The position numbers were made by a program, and so were the translations under genes. DNA of 64,000 nucleotides, from the NCBI RefSeq assembly GCF_900107175.1, contig NZ_FNOZ01000015.1, forward strand, positions 1-64,000, written 5' to 3'. A model generated the notes under the pieces. The model was not told the origin of the DNA. It ran no database searches and saw only the letters and a program-made list of their open reading frames with translations. How positions within the stretch are numbered: the first letter of the stretch is position 1; each line of letters starts with the position of its first letter. Source of the stretch: Modestobacter sp. DSM 44400 (GTDB lineage: Bacteria > Actinomycetota > Actinomycetes > Mycobacteriales > Geodermatophilaceae). Of the stretch, positions 1 through 7,573 are shown piece by piece.

Positions 1-484
1 CCAGCGCGGTGCCGTTTCCGTTGGTGCTCGTGTCGCCGGTGCTCGTGTCGCCGTCGGTGCCGGCTGCTGTGGTGCAGGTGCCGGTGGCGTCGCCCGCGAC
101 CGCGACGGCATTACCGCAGACGGTGACCGGGACGTCGACGTCCCCGAACGCCCCGCCGTCGTCCGGTGCAGCGGTGGGCGCGGCCGCCGGCTGGGCCACG
201 TCGATCCCGCCCGCGTCGGCGGCGTTGCCGCCTACGGTGATCGGGACGGAGGCGGTGACCGCCCCCAGGTCGGCGCCGGCCGTGCCGCTCAGCGCCGGGA
301 GGGTGATCTCGGCCGGGGTGTCCCCGGGCGCGGTGCCCAGGACGGCCAGTGCGTTGTCGGTGATGGTGACCGGGGCGGTGACGTCGATGGTGCTCTCGTC
401 GGCCGAGGCGATGCCCGTCCCGACGGCCAGCAGGCCGCCGGTGAACAGGCCCGTCTGCAGGGCGCGCTTCATCCACACGTTCAT
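1..484 (-). CDS. Chaplin-like secreted protein, N-terminal part (runs off the window)
   Basis: The gene starts at ATG 484 and reads leftwards past the window edge, so only its first 161 codons are seen. Residues 1-28 form a signal peptide: MNVWMKR, then a hydrophobic stretch ending GTGIASA. The mature part holds three spaced copies of a chaplin-like core, VTITDNALAVLG, ITVGGNAADAGG and VTVCGNAVAVAG, separated by Pro/Ala/Asp-rich linkers. Only the third has the Cys pair (CGN...TGTC) typical of the chaplin domain. Chaplins are small secreted amphipathic proteins that assemble on actinobacterial surfaces. Surface location is inferred from the signal peptide. After the third core the sequence is a Thr/Gly/Asp linker, so more repeats or an anchor may lie outside the window. 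Confidence 0.75.
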   Translation of the reverse strand, partial: MNVWMKRALQTGLFTGGLLAVGTGIASADESTIDVTAPVTITDNALAVLGTAPGDTPAEITLPALSGTAGADLGAVTASVPITVGGNAADAGGIDVAQPAAAPTAAPDDGGAFGDVDVPVTVCGNAVAVAGDATGTCTTAAGTDGDTSTGDTSTNGNGTAL

Positions 485-570
485 GAGGGGTGTCCTTATC
501 CGTGACTGGGGGACCGGCCCGATCGGACCGGTGGGGGAGCCGTGTCAGCGCGGGGGCTGACCACGGCGTC

Positions 571-1488
571 TCAGTCGGGAGAGGAGGAGGGGTCGAACGC
601 GCGGTCCGCCGCGGCATCGCGGGCCTCGTCGGCCACGGCGGAGCGTGCCGCGGAGCCGGCAGGGACGGCGACCGGGAGGTCGGCCGGGGTCTGGTCGGGA
701 GCGGAGGGCGCGGCGGAGCCGGCCGACGTCGGGACGCCCAGGGGACCGGTCGGCAGGGAGGCCGGCACGGGGGCGGGCACGACCGGGGCACCTGCCGGGT
801 CGGCGGCGGGGGACGCCTCGCCGGTGCCGGCGTCGCGCGGTCCCGCGGTCGTCGTCTCCCGCGGACCGACCGGCGCGGACGGGCCGGCGGCCGGCTGCGG
901 GGCAAGCTGGAGGCCGGCGTCCGGCAGCGGAGCCGGCGCGGGCGGCAGGGCTGCGGCGACCGGGCGGACCGTCGGCTCCAGCGGCGGCGCGGCGACCTCG
1001 ACGACGGGCGCCGCGAGCTCCCGCAGCGGCGCAGCGACCTCCCGGACCGGCGCCACAACGGGCTCCGCGGCGGTGAGGACGGTTTCGAGGACCGGCGCCG
1101 CAGCCTGGACGACGGGCGCCGCGAGCTCCCGCAGCGGCGCAGCGACCTCCCGGACCGGCGCCACAACGGGCTCCGCGGCGGTGAGGACGGTTTCGAGGAC
1201 CGGCGCCGCAGCCTGGACGACGGGCGCGACGACAACAACGGCGGGCGCGACCACCGGCGCCGCTGCCTGGACCGCCGGGTCGACCAGATCGGTCACCGGC
1301 GCCATGAGGTCGTCGGCGAGTGCCGGCAGCGAGTTGAGCGCGCCGGTCGGCGCGACCTCCTCGGCCGACGCGGAAGCGGTGGCTGATCCGAGCAGCCACA
1401 GGCCGATGCCGACGACGGCGAGCAGCAGGGCGCGGCCCGCGAAGCGGGGGAGCGCGGCGAGACGGGATCGAGATCCATGCTGCGACAT
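571..1488 (-). CDS. Secreted Ala/Pro/Val-rich repeat protein
   Basis: About 305 residues from ATG 1488, chosen because GGAGG lies just upstream; an in-frame GTG at 1506 is possible. Residues ~13-42 form a signal peptide (hydrophobic ALLLAVVGIGLWLLG, then ATASASA). The rest is low-complexity Ala/Val/Pro with regularly spaced charged residues. It contains an exact duplication of a 36-residue unit beginning VVQAAAPVLETV and ending LRELAAP, with the same heptad-like spacing. The tail is Pro/Ser/Thr-rich. There is no catalytic motif or transmembrane anchor. It lies beside the chaplin-like gene on the same strand, so both may be surface or matrix proteins. I do not recognise a family. Confidence 0.6.
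   Translation of the reverse strand: MSQHGSRSRLAALPRFAGRALLLAVVGIGLWLLGSATASASAEEVAPTGALNSLPALADDLMAPVTDLVDPAVQAAAPVVAPAVVVVAPVVQAAAPVLETVLTAAEPVVAPVREVAAPLRELAAPVVQAAAPVLETVLTAAEPVVAPVREVAAPLRELAAPVVEVAAPPLEPTVRPVAAALPPAPAPLPDAGLQLAPQPAAGPSAPVGPRETTTAGPRDAGTGEASPAADPAGAPVVPAPVPASLPTGPLGVPTSAGSAAPSAPDQTPADLPVAVPAGSAARSAVADEARDAAADRAFDPSSSPD
1003..1218. repeat. Two exact tandem copies of a 108-bp unit
   Basis: The unit beginning gacgggcgccgcgagctc at 1003 recurs at 1111, and I see no mismatch across the 108 bases. A third copy starts at 1219 but diverges after about ten bases. The period is 36 codons, so the repeat keeps frame in the secreted Ala/Pro/Val protein. Confidence 0.9.
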
Positions 1489-1654
1489 CGCGCCTCCCTC
1501 CACCAACCGTCATCGGGTGTTGACACCCAGTGAACTCGCTGGCCGGGGCTACGGCAGCCTCAGCCGGGTCCCTCGATGGGGTGCACTTGGGGTCGATCCG
1601 GTGACCCTGAGTGAGTTGAGGGTCGTCCTCTCGTCCTCCCCGGGCGGGACCCGG

Positions 1655-2854
1655 TCATGCAGCGACGGATGTCCGCTCCCGCCGGCTGAGGGCGGCGCCG
1701 AGGGCGGCGAGCAGCGCGACCAGCACGGCCAGCCCGAGCGCGGCATCGGTCAGCGTCGTCACCGTTGCCAGCTCCCCGACCCCCACGACCGGCACCGTGA
1801 TGCCCAGGTAGGCGGCGACGAAGAAGGTCGAGGTCACCGCGGCGCGGTCCGCGGGGCCGGCGAGCGACCCGACCCGGGCTACGCCGGACTGGAAGGCGAA
1901 CCCGATCCCTGCCCCGCCCACCAGCGCGGCGAGCACGAACAGCGGCAGCGACCCGGCAGCCAACGCGCCGACCACCACGGCCGCGCCGACCGGGAGCAGG
2001 GCCAGTCCGACCAGCGCGGCCCGGGCGACGTCCATCCGCTGCACCAGCAGCTGCGCGCCGACGGCGGCGGCGAACACCACCGCGACGGAGAGGCCGACCA
2101 CCTGCGGGCCGGGAGCGTCGAGCGCCGAGCGAAGGAAGGAGGAGGTCAGCGAGGTGAACAGCCCGAGCAGCGCGAAGGCGGCGAACCCGGCGGTGGCCGC
2201 TCCGGCGAACTCCGCCCGTGTTCCACGTGGCACGCCGAGCCGCTGCGGGCGCACGGCACGCACCAGGTCACGGGGCGTCCGTGCCCGCGCGGGCCCGGTC
2301 TCCGGGACGAGCAGCAGCGCGACCGCCGGCAGCAGGAGGAGGAGCAGCGCCCAGAACGGCGTGCTCGTCGGGCCGGGCAGGTGCGCGGCCAGCACCCCGG
2401 CGAGCACCGGTCCGAGACCGAGGCCGCCCATGTTGGCCACGGTCGCCAGCGTGGTCGCCGTCCGCCGGTCGGGGTGCAGCTCGACCAGCGCGGCGGTCGC
2501 CGTCCCGGTGGCGAGCCCGACCGACATGCCGGACAGCGCCCGCCCGGTCAGCAGGCCGGGCAGGGTCGGCCAGGCCAGGAAGACCGCCGCGCTCACGGCC
2601 GCGACGGCGACGGCCAGCCCGAGCACCGGACGACGGCCGACCCGGTCGGACAGCCCGCCGCCGAGCAGCAGCGCGGCCAGCGTGCCGACGGCGTAGGTGG
2701 CGAAGACGATGGTCATCAGGAACGGGGACAGAGCCAGCGAGTCGACGTAGAACGGGTAGAGCGGCGTCGGCACCGTCCCGCCCAGCATCACCGCGACGAA
2801 GACGTAGGCGACGACGACGACCGACCAGCGCTGCCCCCGGTTCACCCGGCCCAC
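1655..2854 (-). CDS. MFS transporter (drug/metabolite efflux type)
   Basis: A 399-residue integral membrane protein with about twelve hydrophobic segments. The MFS signature in the loop after segment 2 is clear (GGGLSDRVGRRPVLG, residues ~67-81), and a PETGPARARTP loop follows segment 6. It belongs to the 12-TM proton-driven efflux type, with no visible sugar-transporter motifs. It starts 35 bases after the CfaS-like gene on the same strand and probably ends the lipid-modification operon. The substrate cannot be read from sequence; context suggests lipid products or general efflux. Confidence 0.85.
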   Translation of the reverse strand: MGRVNRGQRWSVVVVAYVFVAVMLGGTVPTPLYPFYVDSLALSPFLMTIVFATYAVGTLAALLLGGGLSDRVGRRPVLGLAVAVAAVSAAVFLAWPTLPGLLTGRALSGMSVGLATGTATAALVELHPDRRTATTLATVANMGGLGLGPVLAGVLAAHLPGPTSTPFWALLLLLLPAVALLLVPETGPARARTPRDLVRAVRPQRLGVPRGTRAEFAGAATAGFAAFALLGLFTSLTSSFLRSALDAPGPQVVGLSVAVVFAAAVGAQLLVQRMDVARAALVGLALLPVGAAVVVGALAAGSLPLFVLAALVGGAGIGFAFQSGVARVGSLAGPADRAAVTSTFFVAAYLGITVPVVGVGELATVTTLTDAALGLAVLVALLAALGAALSRRERTSVAA

Positions 2855-2888
2855 GCTAGGCGTGGCCGGACCGGCGCCGGCCGGCCGG

Positions 2889-4178
2889 TCAGCCGCCGCT
2901 GAACGGGTTGCGCGCCAGGCCGAGCTGGCTCACCCCGAGGTAGCCGACCCGGAAGCCGGCCTCGCAGTAGGCGAGGTAGAACTCCCACATCCGGCGGAAC
3001 GTGTCATCGAAGGCGCCGTCGAGCTGTGGCCAGTTGGCGCAGAAGCGTTCCCGCCACAGCGCCAGGGTGTGCGCGTAGTGCGGGCCGAGGTCGCGCCGCT
3101 CGACGATCGACAGGCTGGTGTGCTCGTCGAGGTTGGTCGCGATCGAGTGCAGCGAGGGGATGATTCCGCCCGGGAACACGTACTTGTGGATCCAGGTGTA
3201 GCTGCGCGCGGTGGCCACCATCCGGTCGTGCGGCATGGTGATCGACTGCAGCCCGACCCGGCCGCCGGGCTTGAGCAGGGTGTCCAGCGCGGTGAAGTAG
3301 GTGGGCCAGAACTCCTCGCCGACCGCCTCGATCATCTCCACCGAGACGACGGCGTCGTAGCTGCCGGTCGCGTCGCGGTAGTCCTGCAGCCGGACGTCGA
3401 CCAGGTGGCCGACCCCGGCGGCCTCCGCGCGCTGCCGGGTGAGCGCCTGCTGCTCGCTGGACAGGGTGAGCGTGGTGACCCTGGCGCCGCGCTCCCGGGC
3501 GGCCCGGATGGCCAGCGCGCCCCAGCCGGACCCGATCTCGAGCACGGAGTCGCCGGCCCGCACGCGGGCCATGTCGAGCACGCCGTCGATCTTCCGCTCC
3601 TGCGCGGACACCAGGTCGTCGCCGGGCTCGAACCAGGCCGACGAGTAGGTCATCGTCTCGTCGAGGAAGGCCTCGAACAGCTCGTTGGACAGGTCGTAGT
3701 GCCGGGAGATGTTCGACCGGCTGTTCTCCTTGCTGTTCTCCTCGCCGATCGGCTGGGTGCGCTCGGCCAGGTGCCGGAGTCGCTGCAGGGCGGGCGGCAC
3801 CAGCTGGGTGAGCCGCGCGGCGAACGGGGACAGCACGTCGGCCAGGTCGCTACCGGGGGCGGTGGTCCAGTCGCCGGTCATGTAGGCCTCGCCGAAGCCG
3901 ATCTTCGCGTCGCAGCCGAGTCGGTGGTAGACGTTGGCCGGCCGGACCATCTGCATCACCGGTGCGCCCGCTCCGCCGGCACCGAGCACCCGGCCGTCGG
4001 GGTACTCGACGCGGACCGGCAGCGGCGCTACCGCGCGCTCGAAGATCGACCGGGCGATCCGGGCGCGGAAGGCGTTGCGCGGCGGGGTGGCCAGGCCGGG
4101 CCAGTGCGCCTCGTCGGGTCGGGGGACCGGGAACCGCGGGTCCTCGGTCCGGCTCTCCTGGTGCTGCACGGCGGTCAT
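2889..4178 (-). CDS. CfaS-like SAM-dependent fatty-acid methyltransferase
   Basis: A 429-residue member of the cyclopropane-fatty-acyl-phospholipid synthase family. Seen in order: an N-terminal lipid-binding region with FGEAYMTGDW (~95-104), NISRHYDLSNELF (~156-168), the SAM-binding VLEIGSGWG (~212-220), and a C-terminal part with YTWIHKYVFPGG. Family members transfer a methyl or methylene group from SAM to the double bond of unsaturated phospholipid acyl chains at the membrane. Its ATG overlaps the DUF1365 stop (ATGA, 4175-4178), which implies translational coupling. The FAD-oxidase/DUF1365/CfaS trio is linked in many bacteria and tied to unusual fatty acids and oxidative stress. The product could be cyclopropane, 10-methyl or another modified acyl chain. 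Confidence 0.88.
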   Translation of the reverse strand: MTAVQHQESRTEDPRFPVPRPDEAHWPGLATPPRNAFRARIARSIFERAVAPLPVRVEYPDGRVLGAGGAGAPVMQMVRPANVYHRLGCDAKIGFGEAYMTGDWTTAPGSDLADVLSPFAARLTQLVPPALQRLRHLAERTQPIGEENSKENSRSNISRHYDLSNELFEAFLDETMTYSSAWFEPGDDLVSAQERKIDGVLDMARVRAGDSVLEIGSGWGALAIRAARERGARVTTLTLSSEQQALTRQRAEAAGVGHLVDVRLQDYRDATGSYDAVVSVEMIEAVGEEFWPTYFTALDTLLKPGGRVGLQSITMPHDRMVATARSYTWIHKYVFPGGIIPSLHSIATNLDEHTSLSIVERRDLGPHYAHTLALWRERFCANWPQLDGAFDDTFRRMWEFYLAYCEAGFRVGYLGVSQLGLARNPFSGG

Positions 4179-5029
4179 GCCTGGCCCTCCTGGCTGGTTG
4201 AAACGTCACGATGATGCCGGTCCACCCCGGGCGGTGGAACGTGGGGAATGCGCGGCACGACCGGCAGCCGGCGCAGCCACAGGCCGATGCCCTGGCGGCG
4301 TATCAGCGCGCTGACCTGCAGGGCCATGAACGGACGGCGCAGCACGGTCCGGGTGACCGCGGCGACGGTGGCCGGCCGGGAGGTGCCGCGCACCCAGGCG
4401 GTGAACGGCGTCCGGTCGTCCTGGCGCAGCGCGATGCCGACGTGCAGCTGCTCCCCGGGGGCGGAGAAGCGCATCCGGTAGCGGCCGTCGACGGTGGTGA
4501 AGGGGGAGACGTAGAACGCCTTGTCCACCTCCGCCCGCCCGGCCGCGTCGGGGTGCAGCAGGTAGGCGTGCAGCTCGCCATAGGTGTTGTGCACCTCGGC
4601 GACCAGGCAGGCCAGCGAGCCGTCGGCCCGGTAGCACCAGTGCGTGGACAGCGGGTTGAACCCGGAGCCGCCGGAGCGGGCGTTGGCCAGCATCAGCACC
4701 CGGGCGACGTCGTCCACCCCGGAGTGGCGGGCGAAGGCGACGACGTTGTCCTTGATGCTGCGGGTCGGGTCGCCGAGGTGGTCGGCGGCCTCGAACCGCA
4801 CCTGCCCGCGGAGCCACCGGGGCAGCTGCCTGCCGGTGACCAGCCGGCCGGCCGCGACATCGTCGAGGTCGACCAGCCACAGGTAGGCGCCGTACTCGAA
4901 GGCGTTGTCCAATGGGGCGGAGCGGCGGTGGTCGATCCGGACGTCGTAGAGCGCCGGGGTGGCGACCGGCGTCCAGTTCTGGGTGCGCTGCGGACCCTCG
5001 ACGTCCGGGGCGCGGTCGAGCGCGGTCAC
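4175..5029 (-). CDS. DUF1365 family protein
   Basis: About 284 residues from GTG 5029, which overlaps the stop of the upstream FAD gene as GTGA (5026-5029). Typical DUF1365 features are TPALYDVRIDHRR near the start, the NPLSTHWCYR segment mid-protein, VHNTYGE, KAFYVSPF and a FTAWVRG core. The biochemical role of DUF1365 is not established to my knowledge. It is almost always found between an amine-oxidase-like flavoprotein and a CfaS-like methyltransferase, as here, so a role in the same acyl-chain modification is inferred. It overlaps both neighbours by four bases. Confidence 0.85.
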   Translation of the reverse strand: MTALDRAPDVEGPQRTQNWTPVATPALYDVRIDHRRSAPLDNAFEYGAYLWLVDLDDVAAGRLVTGRQLPRWLRGQVRFEAADHLGDPTRSIKDNVVAFARHSGVDDVARVLMLANARSGGSGFNPLSTHWCYRADGSLACLVAEVHNTYGELHAYLLHPDAAGRAEVDKAFYVSPFTTVDGRYRMRFSAPGEQLHVGIALRQDDRTPFTAWVRGTSRPATVAAVTRTVLRRPFMALQVSALIRRQGIGLWLRRLPVVPRIPHVPPPGVDRHHRDVSTSQEGQA

Positions 5030-6339
5030 CAGCCGGACCCGAGCGACTCGGCTGCCCGGACCCCGGAGGCGCAGCCGTCCTCGTGGAAGCCCCAGCCGTG
5101 GTACGCGCCGGCGAAGGCGGTACGGCCGGTGTTCAGCGCGGGCAGGCGGCGCTGTGCGGCCACCGACTCCGCCGTGTACAGCGGGTGGTCGTAGGTCATC
5201 CGGCGCAGCACCGTGTCCGGGTCGATCCGTTCGTCGCCGTTGAGCGTCACCAGGTACTCGACCGGCTCGTCGAGGGCGTGCAGCCGGTTCATCCAGTAGC
5301 TGACCACCACGGCGTCCACGCCCTGGGTGCAGGAGCTCATCCGGTAGTTCCACGAGCTGCGGGCCGCCTGGGCCGCGGGGAGCAGCGTGGCGTCGGTGTG
5401 CAGCACGGTCTCGTTGGTCGAGTAGGAAAAGCAGCCGAGGGTGGCGCGCTCGTCGTCGGTGGGGTCGGCGAGCAGGGTGAGCGCCTGGTCCGGGTGGGTG
5501 GCGACGACGACGACGTCGGCGGCGTGCCGCTGGCCGTCGCCGTCCACGAGCTCGACACCGTCGGCGTGCCGGGTGAGCGACCGGATCCCGGCGCCGGTCT
5601 GCACCGCGGTGAGGCCCTTGGCGGCCTTCTCCACGTAGCTGCGCGAGCCGCCGGTCACGGTGCGCCACTGCGGCGACCCGCTGACGGTGAGCATCCCGTG
5701 GTTCTCCAGAAAGCGGAACAGGTAGACAGCGGGGTACTGCAGCGACAGCCCGGCAGCCGAGGACCACACGCAGGAGACGACCGGGACGACGAAGTGCGAC
5801 ACGAAGTGGTCGGAGTAGCCGCCCAGGGCCAGGAATGCGCCCAGGCTGAGCCTGTCGAACTCGCTCACGCCGCCCTCGCCCCGGCGGTGCTCGGGACCGG
5901 CGAGCTCGAGCAGCCGCCTGGCCTGGCGGTGGAAGCGCCTGACCTCCACGAGCATCCGCAGGAAACGCGGGTCGGCGATGCGGCGCGGCTGGGCGAAGAC
6001 CCCGCCCAGGCCGCGGGCGCCGGCGTACTCCAGGCCGCAGCCCTCGCAGGAGATGGACATCGACATCTCGGTGGGCTGGGTGCTGACCCCGAGCTCGGCG
6101 AACAGCCGCAGCAGGTTCGGATAGGTGCGCTCGTTGTGCACGATGAACCCGGTGTCGATGGGCACGATCCGGTCGTCGGGGGTCGGCACGTCGTGGGTGT
6201 GCGCGTGGCCGCCCAGCCGGCCGTCGGTCTCGAACAGCGTGACGTCGTGGGTCTTCTGCAGCAGGTGGGCGGCGGTCAGGCCGGAGACGCCGGAGCCGAC
6301 GACCGCGGCCGTGGGGCGGGTGAGCGCGGCAGCGGTCAC
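5026..6339 (-). CDS. FAD-dependent amine-oxidase-like oxidoreductase
   Basis: About 437 residues from GTG 6339, which overlaps the stop of a small leader ORF. The N-terminus has the dinucleotide motif VVGSGVSGLTAAHLL, then an acidic strand end and GRLGGHAHTH, the FAD-binding layout of the amine-oxidase/phytoene-desaturase fold. Mid-protein there is IDTGFIVHNERTYPNL. The C-terminus has FAGAYHGWGFHEDG, where FAD-contacting residues lie in this family. In the FAD-oxidase/DUF1365/CfaS trio the flavoprotein is thought to act on acyl chains, perhaps dehydrogenating the methylated product; that is inference. Longer in-frame starts exist upstream but would add a low-complexity Arg/Pro tail unlike the family. 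Confidence 0.85.
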   Translation of the reverse strand: MTAAALTRPTAAVVGSGVSGLTAAHLLQKTHDVTLFETDGRLGGHAHTHDVPTPDDRIVPIDTGFIVHNERTYPNLLRLFAELGVSTQPTEMSMSISCEGCGLEYAGARGLGGVFAQPRRIADPRFLRMLVEVRRFHRQARRLLELAGPEHRRGEGGVSEFDRLSLGAFLALGGYSDHFVSHFVVPVVSCVWSSAAGLSLQYPAVYLFRFLENHGMLTVSGSPQWRTVTGGSRSYVEKAAKGLTAVQTGAGIRSLTRHADGVELVDGDGQRHAADVVVVATHPDQALTLLADPTDDERATLGCFSYSTNETVLHTDATLLPAAQAARSSWNYRMSSCTQGVDAVVVSYWMNRLHALDEPVEYLVTLNGDERIDPDTVLRRMTYDHPLYTAESVAAQRRLPALNTGRTAFAGAYHGWGFHEDGCASGVRAAESLGSGW

Positions 6340-6395
6340 CGGCCGGACCTGTCCAGGACGGGGGACACATCGAGGACGTGGGACAGCACTGGCAT
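6336..6395 (-). CDS. Putative 19-residue leader peptide (uORF)
   Basis: Reading from ATG 6395, the ORF MPVLSHVLDVSPVLDRSGR ends in a TGA that overlaps the GTG start of the FAD gene (GTGA, 6336-6339). A strong Shine-Dalgarno GGAGGAG sits eight bases before the ATG, and nothing equally good precedes the FAD start itself. The same 4-base overlap links the next two genes, so ribosomes loaded here could feed the whole operon. It has no polyresidue run of the kind seen in amino-acid attenuators. It could be a true leader peptide or just a ribosome-loading ORF. Confidence 0.5.
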   Translation of the reverse strand: MPVLSHVLDVSPVLDRSGR

Positions 6396-6459
6396 GGGTC
6401 GTACTCCTCCGGACCGGGCCCACAGAATGGGCTGGCCGCTGGGCGCGGCACACGGATCC

Positions 6460-6472
6460 GGAGGTGACCTCC
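6460..6472. promoter_or_regulatory. Palindrome GGAGGT-G-ACCTCC, operator candidate for the lipid operon
   Basis: The 13-base sequence ggaggtgacctcc has perfect 6-base arms around a single centre base. It lies just past the stop of the hydrolase gene, about 65 bases before the leader ATG, where a promoter for the FAD-DUF1365-CfaS operon would sit. Its core AGGT-N-ACCT matches the palindrome at 32681-32693 next to a MarR gene. Being an operator is inference. Confidence 0.35.
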
Positions 6473-6476
6473 CTCG

Positions 6477-7175
6477 TCAGAGGGGGACGGCCAGACCCTC
6501 CGGACTGGCTTGCTGGAGGGCATTCGCTACATCGGGCCGCATCGGTTCGAGTCCGGCCCCGGCCAGGACGACGTCCTGGGTGAACGTGTGCCACCGGTGC
6601 GCCCGCCGAAGCATGCTGTGGCCGCCCTCGATGGTGAAACGGGCGACCCGGGCGCCGGAGCGGCGGGCGCGGACGGCGAACTCCTCGGACAGCCGTGCGG
6701 GCACCCAGCGGTCGGTGCGGCCGTGCAGGATCACCACCGTCTGGTCGCGCAGGTGCATGACGGGTTCACCCGGCGGGGTCCACGGGGCGAGCGCGCAGAT
6801 GGCGGTGACCTGGTGCTCACCGCCGGCGCGGAGCGCGGCCCGCCCGCCCATGGAGTGGCCGACCAGCACGATCGGCACGTCGGAGCCGTCTCTTTCGCGG
6901 AGCTGGCCGATCGCCCACCGGACATCGTTGTAGGCGTCGGCGGCCTCACCGTTCCAGCCGGCGACCCGATAGCGGATCAGGGCGGTGGCGATGCCGCGGT
7001 CGGCGGTGGTGCGGTGCACGAACTGCTCGAAGGCACGCATGCGAACCAGGGACAGGGCCCGTTCCCGGGGTGGCTCCACGTTGGCCGCGGTGCCGCCGTG
7101 GCAGAACAGGGCGATGCCGCGGGTCTCGCCGTTCGCGGGGCACTGCTCGAGCACGGGGGTGGTCGTCGGTTCCAC
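6477..7175 (-). CDS. Alpha/beta hydrolase
   Basis: About 232 residues from GTG 7175, chosen because AAGGAC lies six bases upstream and because the oxyanion-region motif LFCHGG then falls near residue 24. The nucleophile elbow GHSMGG is mid-protein, LHGRTDRWVPA contains the likely acid residue, and the late GGHSM supplies the catalytic His. The family covers esterases, lipases and related hydrolases. It precedes the lipid-modification operon on the same strand with a 137-base gap that holds a palindrome and leader ORF, so it may be transcribed separately. Substrate unknown. Confidence 0.75.
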   Translation of the reverse strand: MEPTTTPVLEQCPANGETRGIALFCHGGTAANVEPPRERALSLVRMRAFEQFVHRTTADRGIATALIRYRVAGWNGEAADAYNDVRWAIGQLRERDGSDVPIVLVGHSMGGRAALRAGGEHQVTAICALAPWTPPGEPVMHLRDQTVVILHGRTDRWVPARLSEEFAVRARRSGARVARFTIEGGHSMLRRAHRWHTFTQDVVLAGAGLEPMRPDVANALQQASPEGLAVPL

Positions 7176-7243
7176 GTCGTCCTTCGGTTCGCGATGGGAC
7201 AGTGCATCCCGCGTTCGGACGGCGGGGTGGATCTGGACGTCGG

Positions 7244-7450
7244 TCAGCGGCGGGAACCGCGTCCGCCGCGGAGCTTGGCGCGTGCCCGGTCGCCGAGCTC
7301 GCCGGCTTTGAGCAGACCATTGCTGATCGACGAGGGGCCGTTGCGCCGCTCGAGGGCCTGGCCGACCCGGCGCAGCAGCCCGGTGGCGAGGGGGACCAGC
7401 ACTGTGAGTAGGACCCAGGTGCGGAAACGGCGGGTGAGGAAGAGCCACAT
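7244..7450 (-). CDS. Small single-span membrane protein
   Basis: A 68-residue ORF from ATG 7450. Residues ~1-27 are a basic start (MWLFLTRRFRTW) followed by a hydrophobic span (VLLTVLVPLATGLL). The rest is basic (RRVGQALERR, RARAKLRGGRGSRR), which suggests one membrane helix and a cytoplasmic basic tail. It lies 68 bases upstream of the hydrolase on the same strand and is divergent from the repeat-protein gene. The family is not recognised. Confidence 0.55.
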   Translation of the reverse strand: MWLFLTRRFRTWVLLTVLVPLATGLLRRVGQALERRNGPSSISNGLLKAGELGDRARAKLRGGRGSRR

Positions 7451-7573
7451 GCCTCGTCCCTGCCCCGAACACGGCGGACCCAACCGACGGCGCGCGTGGG
7501 GCTGGTGGGGTGTTGAGGCGAAATGCTTGAAGAAGTGGTCACGGTCCCGTTGTGTGCCGCCGAGAAGAGGGGC

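Noticed and set aside
542-2902. Very long plus-strand ORF (over 780 codons) antisense to the secreted protein and MFS genes
   Set aside because: Composition is Gly/Arg/Ala/Ser noise typical of the wrong frame in high-GC DNA; the minus strand has clear signal peptide and MFS motifs.
4175-6523. Apparent 782-codon fusion of the FAD gene region with DUF1365
   Set aside because: The first ~500 codons are out of frame with the FAD protein; the real DUF1365 start is the GTG at 5029 in a GTGA overlap.
6541-6560. ggttcgagtcc, tRNA-like T-loop
   Set aside because: It is inside the hydrolase coding frame and no cloverleaf fits.
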